Positions 24,252 to 34,096 of a stretch of 64,000 bases of DNA are shown piece after piece. This DNA comes from Bifidobacterium simiiventris (GTDB taxonomy: Bacteria > Actinomycetota > Actinomycetes > Actinomycetales > Bifidobacteriaceae), in assembly GCF_019331715.1 (NCBI RefSeq), contig NZ_JAHBBG010000003.1, forward strand, positions 186,001 through 250,000. Direction: 5' to 3'. The notes below the pieces were generated by a model that had not been told where the DNA came from, did no database searches, and was given only the letters and a program-made list of their open reading frames with translations. The first letter of the stretch is position 1; each line of letters opens with the position of its first letter. The translations under genes were made by a program, and so were the position numbers.

Positions 24252-27200
24252 ATGCACGGACGCAATAGATATGCCACCGGGGGGGGTATCGTAATCGGCT
24301 GATCGCGGTGGGCGTGGCCTTCGCCATGTTCGCCAGCACCGCTCTTGCAGGCGTTCTCGCCCCTTCCAATTCCGCTTTCGCCCAGGACGGCACCGCGACC
24401 CCGGGCATCTGCACTCCCACGAACATCCAGCTTGGTGATACGGATACCGATGCCAACGGCGATGATACCGGCGTGGCCACGTATGTTGGTGGTGACATGT
24501 ACATCGGTCAGAAGCCGTCCGATGTCAGCCAGATCACGAACGACAATGGTACCGGCCCGATCGGTTCGTATGCGGCCGAGATGGAAGGCCTGACCTACGT
24601 CAATGGCAACTTCCTGCTCCATCCGTTGAAGGGCTTCTTCACCATTGGCAACGCCCAGTTCGGCGGCAAGTTCAATCCCGCGGACGGTCAGTCCGTGCTT
24701 GCGGTGAACGGCAAGAGCAGCGCATATTCGCAGGTCGACGGCAATGCGAACGTTCACGCCAAGACGTGGGAGAACGAGTTCAAGGGCAAGCGTCAGGGTG
24801 CGGGCATTAGCGATGTCGCCGGTACGAGCCCGAAGTCGTTCCATGCCTACATCGCCGGTGCCGAGAGCGATGTGGAGGGCGGCACCGTCAACCCGGAAGC
24901 ATACCGCAACAAGAGCGTATACCACTACGATTCCACCAAGACCGGCCAGGTCCACTGGAATTCCGATGCGAACGCGTTGAATACGGTCAACGGCATCGAC
25001 ATGACCAAGTACCTCACTGATTCCGTGAAGTCCACGTCCACTGTGCTGGCGAACTCCAAGTCCGACAAGACCACTGTCACCACCACCGGCTCGCAGTCGT
25101 TGGAAGGCTACAAGCGTTACAAGTACAACTGGGACTCGGGTCAGGCGTCCCGCAGCTACGAGTTCACCGCGAACAGCGGCACCGAGAAGATCATCGAGTT
25201 CAAGGGCGACAAGGACGACAAGGGTACCCAGTACTTCACCGTCAAGGCGTCCGACCTGAGCACGGCGGGCACCAACTACACTGGCGTCTCGTTCAGGTTC
25301 ACCGACATCAACGAGGCCAGTTCCGTGGTCGTGAACGTGGATGCCTCCGAGAACAATGACACGGTCGATTTCACCAATGGCTGGCGTTTCTGGTGGAACG
25401 GCACGGAGATCTCCAACGGCTACCGCACCAAGGAGACCGATGCGGTGAAGAACGCGTATTCCCATGCCGCGCAGAGCATCATGTGGAACTTCTACAACGC
25501 CAAGCAGGTCACGATCCGCGGTGGCGTGGCGAATCATGGCACGTGGGTGTCACAGAACGTGAACGGCAGCGGCATCTGGGGCGGCAACAACGAGAAGCCG
25601 ACCGACATCAGCTCTACCGATGATCCGGCGGCAGCGATGCTGGGCAGCATCATGGTACCGAACGGCAGCTTCGAATCGCATGTGACCACGAACGGCCGCG
25701 TGTGGGTCGGCGGCGACCTCTCCATGTACAATCCGGCCAGCGCGCTCGTGAAGAACTCTCAGGGTACGACGGTCATTTTCGGCGCGAACGCGGAGGGCGT
25801 GCTTACCGGTTCCACTTCGATCATCGACATGGATCAGGAGCGTCATAACCTGCCGTGGTCAGGTTCCGCCAGTTCCGAATGCTCGGCGATCGGCTGGCAG
25901 AAGGTCGATTCCGCCAATCCCGACACTCATCTCAAGGGCTCCACGTGGGGCGTGTACCCCACCCAGAACGATGCGGCCAACGGGACGAACCAGCTGCTGG
26001 TCGTCGTCGACAACGGCAACAACGATTCCGACACGAAAGAGGGTGTCATCAAGGTCGGAGGCCTCGTCCCGAACGCCAAGTACTACATCAAGGAACTCAA
26101 GGCCCCGACAGGCTACAAACTGAGCGACAGGATCTACACCGTCATCACCGGCAAGACCGGCGAGACGGTCAACATGGTGACCGGCACTATGGACGGCGAG
26201 ACGATCACGGACGGCAAGATCGGCAACACGGTCGCGGGTGCGAGCGTCTCGTGGGCGAAGATCGCCGACGGCGACACCGGATCGACCGTGTCGAAGGGCC
26301 TTGCCGGCTCCGAATGGACGCTCACCAAGAAGGCGTCCGGCACGGAGGCCAATGACACGTCGTGGACGGTGCAGGACAACACGTATTCCGTGACCTCCGT
26401 GACCATCATGAGCGGCGACAAGACCGTCCACTCGCTCGCTATGAATATCGGCGAGACCTTCGGCCTGACCGCCAGTGTCGCTCCGAACGGCGCCAGCCAG
26501 GCCGTGACATGGAGCTCCACCGATTCCACCGTCGTGGACGTGAACTCGTCCGGTGGCGTGATCGCACTTGCCGCCGGCACGGCGACCGTCAAGGCCTGCT
26601 CCGTATCGGACAAGACTGTGTGCGGCAGCGTGACCGTCACCGTCAACGCGCCCTCGGTGAACTCGATCACGATCCGCGACTCCTCCGGCGCGCCCGTCGA
26701 GGCGGACGACACGTTGAACATGAAGACCGGCGGCACGCTGACGTTGACCGCCGTGGTCGACCCGGCCAACGTGAAGGCGGTGTGGTCGTCGTCGGATACG
26801 ACGGTCGCGACGGTGAACGCGGCGTCGGGCATCGTGACCGGCGTGGACACGGGCACCGTGACCATCACCGCGCGTGCCGGCGACAGGACCGCGACCGTGA
26901 AGGTGCGCGTGACCGACGACGCGAACACGCTCGTCTACGTCAAGCGGTCGATCGTGGCCAACTGGGCCGATCACTGGCTGTATTACGGGCAGAAGGGCGC
27001 GGCGGCGAGCTCGTGGAGGTTCGTGCACCTGGAGGCCAGCTGCAACAGCGACTACCTGTACGCCGAGGTGCCTCGACTGAGCGGAAACTACGGGTTCGAC
27101 CTGCACGACGCTAACAACACGTCCAGCAGCGCGAACTGGTGGCCGGGCGGCACCGGCAAGGACGTGCTGTTCAACGACCGCACCATCATCGTGGTCGACT

Positions 27201-28669
27201 CGTACCGCGCGGACAACAAGTATCCGGAGACCGCGCCCGACTGCACGTACACCGCCGCCGCAACGCAGGCCGCGACCGCAGACGACAGGTCCGGCGCCGC
27301 GCAGGCCGACGAACAGGCCGTCGCCGACGAAACCGGCGTCGAGACCGTGTCCGTGGACGGGCGCGCGCTCGAATCGTGCGGCGTCGACAAGGCGTATCGT
27401 TGCGACATCGACGGGCGTGAGGGCATGTTCACGGTCAACGATCTGACCGACGGCACGTACATGCTCGTGGAGAAGACCGCGCCGGACGGGTACACGCTCA
27501 ACACGACCGAGTACGAGTTCACCGTCAGCAACGGCAAGGTCACGTGGGTCGACGGCAAGAAGCCGAGCATCCTGGGCGATGGCGTCGCCGCGATCGCTGA
27601 CAAGCCGACCGAGGTCGCGTGGTCGAAGACCGACCATAAGACCAACGACAGGCTCGCCGGATCGCAGTGGAAGATCGCCGCGACCGACACTGGGCGCACC
27701 GACACGTACTGCGTGGCCGACAACATCAACGGCAAGTCCGACAAGATCGAGAACTGCGACGGCGCCGAGGTCAAGGACACGGACGGGACGGCCGGCCAGT
27801 TCAAGGTCGCCGGCCTCGCGTTCGGCACCTATCACCTGACCGAAACGAAGGCTCCCGCGGGCTACGACCGGACGAACGACGTGTACGTCATCGTCATCGG
27901 ACAGAACGGCGCGACCATCACGAACGCGAGCGGTCAGACCGTCACGGAGATCGGGAACATCGACACCCCGGTCCATGTGGAGATCCCGGTCAAGAAGAGC
28001 GTGAAGTACACCGGCTGGCCGACCAAGGGCGGCGCGTACGTGCCGTTCGAGTTCAGGATCGCCGCGTGGGATACGGACCATCCCGGTTCCATCCCCGTGC
28101 CTGCGAACTGCACGTCGCTCGACGCGTGCACGATCACGATCGCGCCCGGCGAAGGCCAGGATGAGACCAGCGTGACGGGCTCGTTCGGCAGGCTGACCTT
28201 CACCGAAGGCACCCTCGCCGACCAGGCCGGCGAGAACGACGACTACGCGAAGACGTACACGTACCGGATCACCGAGGTCGTGCCGGACGCCGCCGACCAG
28301 GTTCAGGATCTTCGCTATTCGAAGGCCGAGTACAAGGTCGAGATCACCGTCAGGCACAAGAAGACCAACGGTGTTCCGTCCGGGCTCTCGGTGACGACCA
28401 GGATCACGCGCGTGACCGACGACTCGGGCAACACCGAAGCCAACGGCGGCGTGCAGATCGGCGAATGGACAACGGACTCCACCACCGAGACCAACCCGTT
28501 GACCGCCACCGAGTTCACGAATACGAAGGTGCTGACGGGGTTGCCGTCGACGGGTACGGATTGGACCGGTCGGATGGTGCTGCTCGCGGGTGCCGGATTC
28601 ATTCTTGCTGGCATGTTGATTGCCGGCGGATACCAGTTCGCCAAACGACGGGAGGCCGTATCTGCCTAA
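24252..28669 (+). CDS. Sortase-anchored pilus tip adhesin, phase-variable (out of frame here)
   Basis: ATG 24252 has a strong ribosome site (GAAGGAG). Read with 8 Gs at 24279-24286, translation stops at 24300 after 16 codons. One extra G joins this start to the long frame, giving 1472 residues with a complete signal peptide (RNRLIAVGVAFAMFASTALAGVL...AFA-QD). The mature protein has an N-terminal choice-of-anchor-A-like region, Cna-B/SpaA segments with E-box motifs (IKELKAPTGY, LVEKTAPDGY, LTETKAPAGY), two Big2 Ig-like domains (~715-900), a Trp/Tyr-rich insert (NWADHWLYYGQKG) and a C-terminal LPSTG, membrane helix and KRRE tail. Expected at the pilus tip, linked by the sortase at 31836. Long length and domain mix fit an adhesin; the ligand is unknown. 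Confidence 0.85.
24279..24286 (+). repeat. Poly-G (8) tract in the signal-peptide region
   Basis: ACC followed by eight Gs and TATCG. Codon counting from ATG 24252 shows that 8 Gs lead to a stop at 24300-24302, whereas 9 or 6 Gs open the adhesin frame. Homopolymer G tracts of this kind are the known slipped-strand switch of bifidobacterial pilus loci. Confidence 0.9.
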
Positions 28670-28709
28670 ACCATCATCACCAGCACGGTGACGGGTAGGC
28701 TCCTCTCGT

Positions 28710-28762
28710 GCCGCGAAGCGGCCTCGGCCCCCTCGGCTGAGGGGGCTGTCAGCGAAGCTGAC
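28710..28762. repeat. Triple-hairpin repeat between tip adhesin and major pilin
   Basis: Three adjacent stems: GCCGC/GCGGC (28710-28722), GCCCCCTC/GAGGGGGC (28727-28746) and GTCAGC/GCTGAC (28748-28762). Relatives of the middle stem occur near 2085-2115. It could terminate or process the message and set different amounts of tip and shaft protein. Confidence 0.6.
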
Positions 28763-28881
28763 TGGGGGAGCGTCACACCCTGCCACCCATAACACCAACG
28801 GAAGCCTCCAAAAGCTTCCACCCCACCCCAATAGATTTTCCCCAAATTGTCCAACTCCTTAATCCAAGGAAAGGAAGAGAA

Positions 28882-30768
28882 ATGAACAAGATCATCAAGC
28901 AGGCGCTTGCCGGCGTCGCCGCCTTAGGCATCGCCGCCAGCGGCCTCGCCCTCGGCGCCGCCTCCGCCTACGCGGACGACCCGACGACGGGCAATATCAC
29001 CATCACTGGTGCCAAGACCGACCACACCTTCAGCGGTTGGCATCTGGCCTCGCTGAAGAGCATCACGTACAAGACCGATAAGTCTATCGATGGCTTCCTC
29101 GTGGATACCGACAACGCCCATGTCTCCGACATTGAAGACGCGATGAAGGAAGTCAAGGCCGGCGCGGACGGCAATGTGTCCGAGACCGGTACGTCGCTGT
29201 ACGACACGTACAAGGCGGACAAGAACTACTTCCTGGGTGATTCCAACGTGGATAACAACCCGATGGGTTGGTTTACCGCTACCTATAAGGGCACGGAAGT
29301 CACCAGCCCGTGGGGTGGCGGCGGCAAGACCGGTGCCCAGTCGGTGCTGCGTGCGTTCGCCCAGGCACTGTCTAAGCAGGTCGCGAAGGACGATGCTTCT
29401 ACTCCGGACAAGACTGATTTCAAGGCCAATGCAGCCGGAGAGGCCAATGAGAACGTGACTCAGGGCCTGTGGTTCCTCAAGGACACTACGGCGACGTCGG
29501 ATGAGACTGCCAAGGAGGAGACCAACTCCATCCCGATCATCACGCCGACCACCTTCGAGGGCGCTGACGGTTGGGGCACCATCGCCATCAAGAACACCAC
29601 CCCGACCATCGACAAGAAGCTCGTCGACCCGAACGCAAACGGCGGCTACGATGCCAACACGCAGCCCGATTACGCGGTAGGCAACACCGTCACCTACGAG
29701 CTGACTTCCACGATCCCGACCTATACCGGCTATGACATCGACCCCACGATGCAGGACGAGGCCAAGACCCGCGTCTTCCAGATCGTCGATACCGCGGACA
29801 AGGCTCTGACCGTTGATCAGGCTACCGTTGTCAAGTCCGTCAAGGTCGGCGATACCGAGTTGACCAACGGCAAGGATTACGATGTCACCGTCGCTAACTA
29901 CTCCGGTACCGAGGAAGCTTACAAGAACGGCCATGTGACCACCATCGATCTCAAGCGGTACGTCAACAAGTCCAACAACAACACTCCGGACAATACTTCC
30001 GATGATTCCGTCTCCGCGACCGCCGGCATTGATGAAGGCGCGACTGTCACCGTGATCGTTCAGGCCACTCTGAATGATCAGGCGCAGATCACGACTCCCG
30101 GCGACACCCCGAAGAAGAACCTGAACAAGGTCGATCTGAAATACTCCAACAAGCCGGAGGAAGTCAAGGACGCCCACAAGGTGCCTGGTCCGGAAGTCCC
30201 GGTGTACTCCTACCTCTTCAACATCCACAAGACCAACAAGGCCGGCAACGAGAACCTGCAGGGTGCCGTGTTCACGCTGAAGACCGTGACTGCCACCTCC
30301 AAGGTCGAGAAGGACCATTACCTCGGCTACGAGAACGGCGCTTGGAAGGATCTCGGCACGACCGAGCCGGCAAAGACCGCCACCACTACGGCTGCTGGCG
30401 CCTTCACGACTGGTACGGATGGCAAGATCGCTTTCGAGGGTCTGGACGCCGGTACGTATGAGGTCCACGAGATCGTGGCGCCGAAGGACTACACTTCCGT
30501 TGGTCTTCCGACCTTCACGTTTGAGCTTAAGCCGACTGTGGGTTCCGAGAAGAACGGTCACAAGACTATTACCTCTGCTTCCCTGGAATACACGGCCAAC
30601 AGCAGCCCGTATGTCTCTAAGGATGGTGCCACGCTCAACGTGTGGAACGCGAAGAACATCACCGAGCTGCCGAAGACCGGTGGCGCTGGTCTGGCTCTGA
30701 TCGTGGTTGTCGGTGGCCTGTTCATCGCCGCGGCCGGCATCTTCGGTCTGCGTGCCCGCCGCTCCTGA
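28882..30768 (+). CDS. Major pilin (sortase-dependent fimbrial shaft protein)
   Basis: A 628-residue precursor with a signal peptide (IIKQALAGVAALGIAASGLALGAASAYA-DD). The fimbrial backbone has Cna-B-type domains, the last with an E-box (TYEVHEIVAPKDY) needed for an internal isopeptide bond. The end is LPKTG (ITELPKTGGAG), a membrane helix and RARRS. It resembles bifidobacterial FimA-type major subunits. A pilin-motif lysine is not obvious; the region before VPGPEVPVYSY is a candidate. AAGGAAAGGAAGAG precedes ATG 28882, a very strong ribosome site fitting high expression. The sortase at 31836 would polymerise it. Confidence 0.92.
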   Translation: MNKIIKQALAGVAALGIAASGLALGAASAYADDPTTGNITITGAKTDHTFSGWHLASLKSITYKTDKSIDGFLVDTDNAHVSDIEDAMKEVKAGADGNVSETGTSLYDTYKADKNYFLGDSNVDNNPMGWFTATYKGTEVTSPWGGGGKTGAQSVLRAFAQALSKQVAKDDASTPDKTDFKANAAGEANENVTQGLWFLKDTTATSDETAKEETNSIPIITPTTFEGADGWGTIAIKNTTPTIDKKLVDPNANGGYDANTQPDYAVGNTVTYELTSTIPTYTGYDIDPTMQDEAKTRVFQIVDTADKALTVDQATVVKSVKVGDTELTNGKDYDVTVANYSGTEEAYKNGHVTTIDLKRYVNKSNNNTPDNTSDDSVSATAGIDEGATVTVIVQATLNDQAQITTPGDTPKKNLNKVDLKYSNKPEEVKDAHKVPGPEVPVYSYLFNIHKTNKAGNENLQGAVFTLKTVTATSKVEKDHYLGYENGAWKDLGTTEPAKTATTTAAGAFTTGTDGKIAFEGLDAGTYEVHEIVAPKDYTSVGLPTFTFELKPTVGSEKNGHKTITSASLEYTANSSPYVSKDGATLNVWNAKNITELPKTGGAGLALIVVVGGLFIAAAGIFGLRARRS

Positions 30769-30785
30769 CTGTTCGGTCAGTCCGT

Positions 30786-30805
30786 CCGCTCCCTTAGGGG
30801 AGCGG
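30786..30805 (+). terminator. Hairpin after the major pilin
   Basis: CCGCTCCC/GGGAGCGG with a TTAG loop, 17 bp after the stop; no real T-tract. It may terminate or protect the abundant pilin message. Confidence 0.55.
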
Positions 30806-31208
30806 ATCATAATTGAATCTTGGCGTCATGGGAACCGGGCGACTTCGTCTCTCCGAGGCTCGTCTCCCGTGGCGTCAACCCGACCTCCGGCCGTTTTCCA
30901 CTACTACATGCGGCCGGAGGTCTTCCCATGCTCTCGCCCGGATCGGTGACCGGTCATGCGTCTGAAGCCGTACTGCTATAGGCGTATGAGGTTGCCGGTG
31001 GGCGGTCAGTCAAGTCTTGATGGCACGGGGGATCGTGGGGATACCGCTTTACTCTCTCACCTCCCGCGGGACTCCCGGTTCTCTCCGCCCCATCACCCGC
31101 GTGTAAGTCAGGGTCTTTTCCGGGGCGTGCTCGTTACTTTAGCGCCCCGGAAAACCCCGCCTCTTTCCGATACCTGTATTGGATGGGCGTATTTCAAGGA
31201 GGAAACCA
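30806..31208 (+). other. Structured intergenic region between pilin and unknown gene
   Basis: No gene is called; the 94-codon frame at 30956 has no ribosome site or recognisable features. Two large inverted repeats are present: GACCTCCGGCCG (30882-30893) with 30911-30922, and TTTTCCGGGGCG (31116-31127) with 31143-31154. The second is a probable terminator-like stem just before the next gene's AAGGAGG. Confidence 0.55.
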
Positions 31209-31742
31209 ATGACGATTCGTGCATGTCGGAATCACGGTAATCAGTGCGGATACTTCGAGTGCACGGATGCTGCGTGCCAGAACCCGCAGCATATGGTGTT
31301 CGACTCCTATCTGGCGTTGCTCCAATACGATATCGCTATGAGCTTGAGCAGCGGTGACTTGCATGAATTGAGAAACCACTGTAATTCCGCCCCTCTGATT
31401 GCCTTCTCAGGTAGTAGGGAGAAAGCGATGACGCTCGTCGACCATTTATCCGCAGGTCGTTCGATTGGCGCCTATTTTTACGAACTGATGACCGATTGGG
31501 GCATGAATGAAGTATTGTTCGGCTCCGCAAAGAACTCTATATCGAGCAAACTGAAAAACGAATGGGATCTTGTCAAGCAGATAAAGAACTGGCTGGCAGA
31601 TCGTGCTTGTAATTCGTTGGATAGACGAGATCTTCAGGATTATCCGAATGAATTTCTTGCCGACTCTCTTGGTTCCGCTTTGGTGACGGACGGAGTCGGC
31701 GTATCACAAGTCGCTGACTGCTTGAAGACGATCCTTATCTGA
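31209..31742 (+). CDS. Unknown Cys/His-rich protein in the pilus cluster
   Basis: A 177-residue protein with a near-perfect ribosome site (CAAGGAGGAAACCA) before ATG 31209. The first 28 residues hold C6, H9, C13, C18, C23 and H28, suggesting a small zinc-binding module. The rest is soluble and mixed helical with no signal peptide or membrane segment, so it should be cytoplasmic. Codon use is more AT-rich than the pilin genes. I recognise no family. Its place between major pilin and sortase suggests, but does not prove, a regulatory role for the pilus. Confidence 0.7.
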   Translation: MTIRACRNHGNQCGYFECTDAACQNPQHMVFDSYLALLQYDIAMSLSSGDLHELRNHCNSAPLIAFSGSREKAMTLVDHLSAGRSIGAYFYELMTDWGMNEVLFGSAKNSISSKLKNEWDLVKQIKNWLADRACNSLDRRDLQDYPNEFLADSLGSALVTDGVGVSQVADCLKTILI

Positions 31743-31835
31743 TCAATAAGCTGGGTGAATTCGGCTGGATGCTGGCCATACTGCTCTCGTTAATGACTGT
31801 GATATTGAGAGCTTGTACTGTCATGAAAGGCGATC

Positions 31836-32882
31836 ATGAGTAATTCCGCGAAGACGGATATGAGACGTTCTGTTCGGATAAATGACGACCAGCCGTCTTC
31901 GCTGACAATCATCTCAACTGAGAGTGCGGATAAAAGCAAGACATCAGCGCAACGTTCCAACAGTTCGCGTGTGTTTGGTGTGTTGTCGGTGGTGTTCCTG
32001 GTTATCGGGTTTGTGATTATCGCGACGCCGTTCGTGATGCGTGCGATCAACGAGTATGAGCAGAGTTCGCAGGTGTCGCAGACGCAGAGTGAGGTGGCGG
32101 GTTGGCCGTATCCGCAGGCGGAGAACATGTTGAAGGCGGCGCGCGCGTATAACGAGCGGCTTGCGGCGTCGGGTCAGACGACGATCGGCGAGGTGCATGA
32201 CCCGTTCTCGAGCAATGCGGGCCAGTCGTCGGCGTCGGGCGCGGATGATTCGCTCGCCGCGCGGGACAAGGAATACCAGGGCCTGTTGGATACGGGTCAG
32301 GGCGTGATGGGGTCGATCCGTATTCCGAAGATCGATGTGAACCTGCCGATCTACCACGGTACGAGCGATGACGTGCTGGCGGTGGGCGCGGGGCATTTGT
32401 ATGGCACGAGTCTTCCGGTGGGTGGTTCGTCGACGCATGCGGTGATCACGGGTCATCGTGGCCTGCCGAACTCGCTGCTGTTCACGCGGTTGGATGAGCT
32501 GAAGGTAGGCGATTCGTTCTATATCGACGTGATGGGCGAGACGCTGGGCTATAAGGTGGACCGGATCAGCGTGATCACGCCGGACGATTCGAGCAAGCTG
32601 CGCATCACCCCGGGCGAGGATCGGGTGACGTTGATGACGTGCACGCCGTATGGTGTGAACTCGCATCGTCTGCTGGTGTCGGCGGTGCGTGCGGAGATCC
32701 CGAACGAGATCCCCGAGCCTGACGAGATCCGATCCGTGAACACGACGGCGTTGGCGTTGGCCGGTCTGTTGATTTCGTTCCTGTTGATCGTCTCGTGGGC
32801 GGTGCTCGCCTCGCGCGCCCGCCGCAACCGCGCACAATGGAAACCGCAGCGCCACTCCACCCGCCGACTGATTGGCAGATAA
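31836..32882 (+). CDS. srtC: Class C pilus sortase
   Basis: A 348-residue membrane-bound transpeptidase that should link pilins through LPKTG/LPSTG sites. N-terminal membrane anchor (VFGVLSVVFLVIGFVIIATPFVM), catalytic His in VITGHRGLP, catalytic Cys in TLMTCTPYGVNSHRLLV with the following Arg. A second C-terminal membrane helix (LALAGLLISFLLIVSWAVLA) and basic tail are typical of class C. A lid with a DPF-type motif is seen in EVHDPFSSN. ATG 31836 follows AAAGGCG. Confidence 0.93.
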   Translation: MSNSAKTDMRRSVRINDDQPSSLTIISTESADKSKTSAQRSNSSRVFGVLSVVFLVIGFVIIATPFVMRAINEYEQSSQVSQTQSEVAGWPYPQAENMLKAARAYNERLAASGQTTIGEVHDPFSSNAGQSSASGADDSLAARDKEYQGLLDTGQGVMGSIRIPKIDVNLPIYHGTSDDVLAVGAGHLYGTSLPVGGSSTHAVITGHRGLPNSLLFTRLDELKVGDSFYIDVMGETLGYKVDRISVITPDDSSKLRITPGEDRVTLMTCTPYGVNSHRLLVSAVRAEIPNEIPEPDEIRSVNTTALALAGLLISFLLIVSWAVLASRARRNRAQWKPQRHSTRRLIGR

Positions 32883-33196
32883 GGAGCAGTAACTTTTATT
32901 GATTGATTGTGGTTTTATCTAATGTGCACTACATCACCTATAACGAGTGGTCGACGTACCACTATCTCAACAGGTCAAGGCTCAATGAAGACTGTACGGG
33001 TATTGAACTGATCATCATCACAGGGATGGGGCGAGAACCAAAGTGCATAAGATATCGGGCACTATTGATGACGATCCCATGTGCATGTATTCGCATGGCA
33101 TGCGCATATCGGTTTCTGATATATGGAAGCCCGGGAGAAGCGTCGGACGCGTGTTTGGGCGTCTTTCCTGTCCCGGGCTCCTCTTGCGGTTGGCTG
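32883..33196. terminator. Intergenic region with bidirectional hairpin
   Basis: No gene is seen in these 314 bp. AGCCCGGGA (33128-33136) pairs with TCCCGGGCT (33171-33179), with an inner GACGC/GCGTC stem. It lies between the convergent sortase and the minus-strand gene and may terminate both. Confidence 0.55.
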
Positions 33197-33490
33197 TTAC
33201 CGGTCGCTGGTCTTATCCGTGGCGGTGATGCTCGGGAATGGTTTGATGCCGAGTGCTTCCGCGAGCATGTTGTACGCGGCGACGAGATTGTCTTCCGGGA
33301 TTCCGGCGGTTAGCGCGGCCTTGTACTTGCCGTATGCCTCCTTGCCTGCCTTGTTGCATTCGGATTGAAGTCGCACTGCCTTCTCCGCGGCGTCCACGTA
33401 GGCGGTTAGCGCGTCTTGTGCTGCTTGCAGAGTGGCGCCCGTCTCCTTGATGACGCGACGCTTTATGTCGCGTGAGTAATTTCCAGACAT
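33197..33490 (-). CDS. Small helical protein, paralogue of 33655-33987
   Basis: A 97-residue, strongly alpha-helical, charged protein (MSGNYSRDIKRRVIKETGATLQ...). It aligns over ~70 residues with the next minus-strand gene: SRD(I/M)KR, KE, (Q/E)DAL.AY(V/I).A, and AAL.AG..E..L. No signal peptide or known domain. GAAAGGAC lies before ATG 33490. Function unknown; the charged helices could bind nucleic acid or dimerise. Confidence 0.65.
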   Translation of the reverse strand: MSGNYSRDIKRRVIKETGATLQAAQDALTAYVDAAEKAVRLQSECNKAGKEAYGKYKAALTAGIPEDNLVAAYNMLAEALGIKPFPSITATDKTSDR

Positions 33491-33571
33491 GATCTGTCCT
33501 TTCTGTTGTTAATTTCGGCACGGCTTTTGCCGTGTGATGATCATTGTGTGCCGGGGAAAACATGCCCGCGG

Positions 33572-33598
33572 GTCGGAACGTCACCTTTTTCCGGGACG
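33572..33598 (+). repeat. 27-bp inverted repeat, left copy
   Basis: Begins GGTCGGAACGTCAC and matches the reverse complement of 34097-34123 with 2 mismatches in 27. The pair flanks the gene 33655-33987. Confidence 0.75.
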
Positions 33599-33654
33599 TA
33601 TTCGGCTGGTCGGTTATGGTTGGTGATTCGGCCTGCGCGGGCGTGTTCGCCTGT

Positions 33655-33987
33655 CTAGCAGGAGAGGGACGGGACGTCGGGATCGGTTGCGGGAAGCGTG
33701 GCTTCACCGGGGTCTGTTTCGTCTTCGACGATGGCGTCCGTGATGCTTGTCCTGGCGGTGATCAGACGGTCCGCCTGAGTGAGTTCCTCTTCCGTGTTGC
33801 CGGCGTCGAGCGCCGCGTCGCGTGTCTGTTCCGCCGTTTTCCGTGTCTCGTCGATCTGGATCGACAGCAGGGTGAGGTTCGTTTTCGCGTTGATGTAGGC
33901 GCGTAGCGCGTCTTCCTTGGGTTTGGTCAGCTCGAGTACCTCCTTCAGGATGGAACGTTTCATGTCTCGGGACCGGTTGCTGCCCAT
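33655..33987 (-). CDS. Small helical protein, paralogue of 33197-33490
   Basis: A 110-residue helical protein (MGSNRSRDMKRSILKEVLELT...) with an acidic, Pro/Thr-rich C-terminal tail (EDETDPGEATLPATDPDVP). ATG 33987 is chosen because AAAGGAGCC lies just upstream; the longer frame to 34164 runs through the inverted repeat. It shares the N-terminal SRD.KR and central helix with the neighbouring 33197-33490 protein, so the two arose by duplication. It is enclosed by 27-bp inverted repeats. Function unknown. Confidence 0.65.
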   Translation of the reverse strand: MGSNRSRDMKRSILKEVLELTKPKEDALRAYINAKTNLTLLSIQIDETRKTAEQTRDAALDAGNTEEELTQADRLITARTSITDAIVEDETDPGEATLPATDPDVPSLSC

Positions 33988-34096
33988 GACAGGCTCCTTT
34001 CTTGGATTCATCGCCGCGCGGCGGATTGCGTGCGGTCGCCACCAGCGTGCGGCCGATTTCGCGTGTTCGCGGGTCGGATTGTCGGCTGGGTTCGTT

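Noticed and set aside
24308-24370. GTG 24308 as the true start of the tip adhesin
   Set aside because: No ribosome site before it, and the signal peptide would lose its basic N-terminal part, which is encoded just upstream and reachable from ATG 24252 when the G tract is 9.
25859-28831. 990-codon open frame on the minus strand
   Set aside because: It is antisense to the tip adhesin; composition is Arg/Val/Asp/Gly-rich as expected from complementary high-GC codons, with no domain or ribosome site. Same for the minus-strand frames under the major pilin (28924-30810), the permease (14608-16212), MoxR/DUF58 (7079-8794, 8903-10729) and adhE (49646-52498).
30956-31240. 94-codon frame downstream of the major pilin
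   Set aside because: No ribosome site, odd composition, spans the large inverted repeat, and overlaps the well-supported 31209 gene.
32903-33313. 136-codon frame after the sortase
   Set aside because: Weak start, overlaps a bidirectional terminator hairpin and the oppositely oriented 33197-33490 gene.
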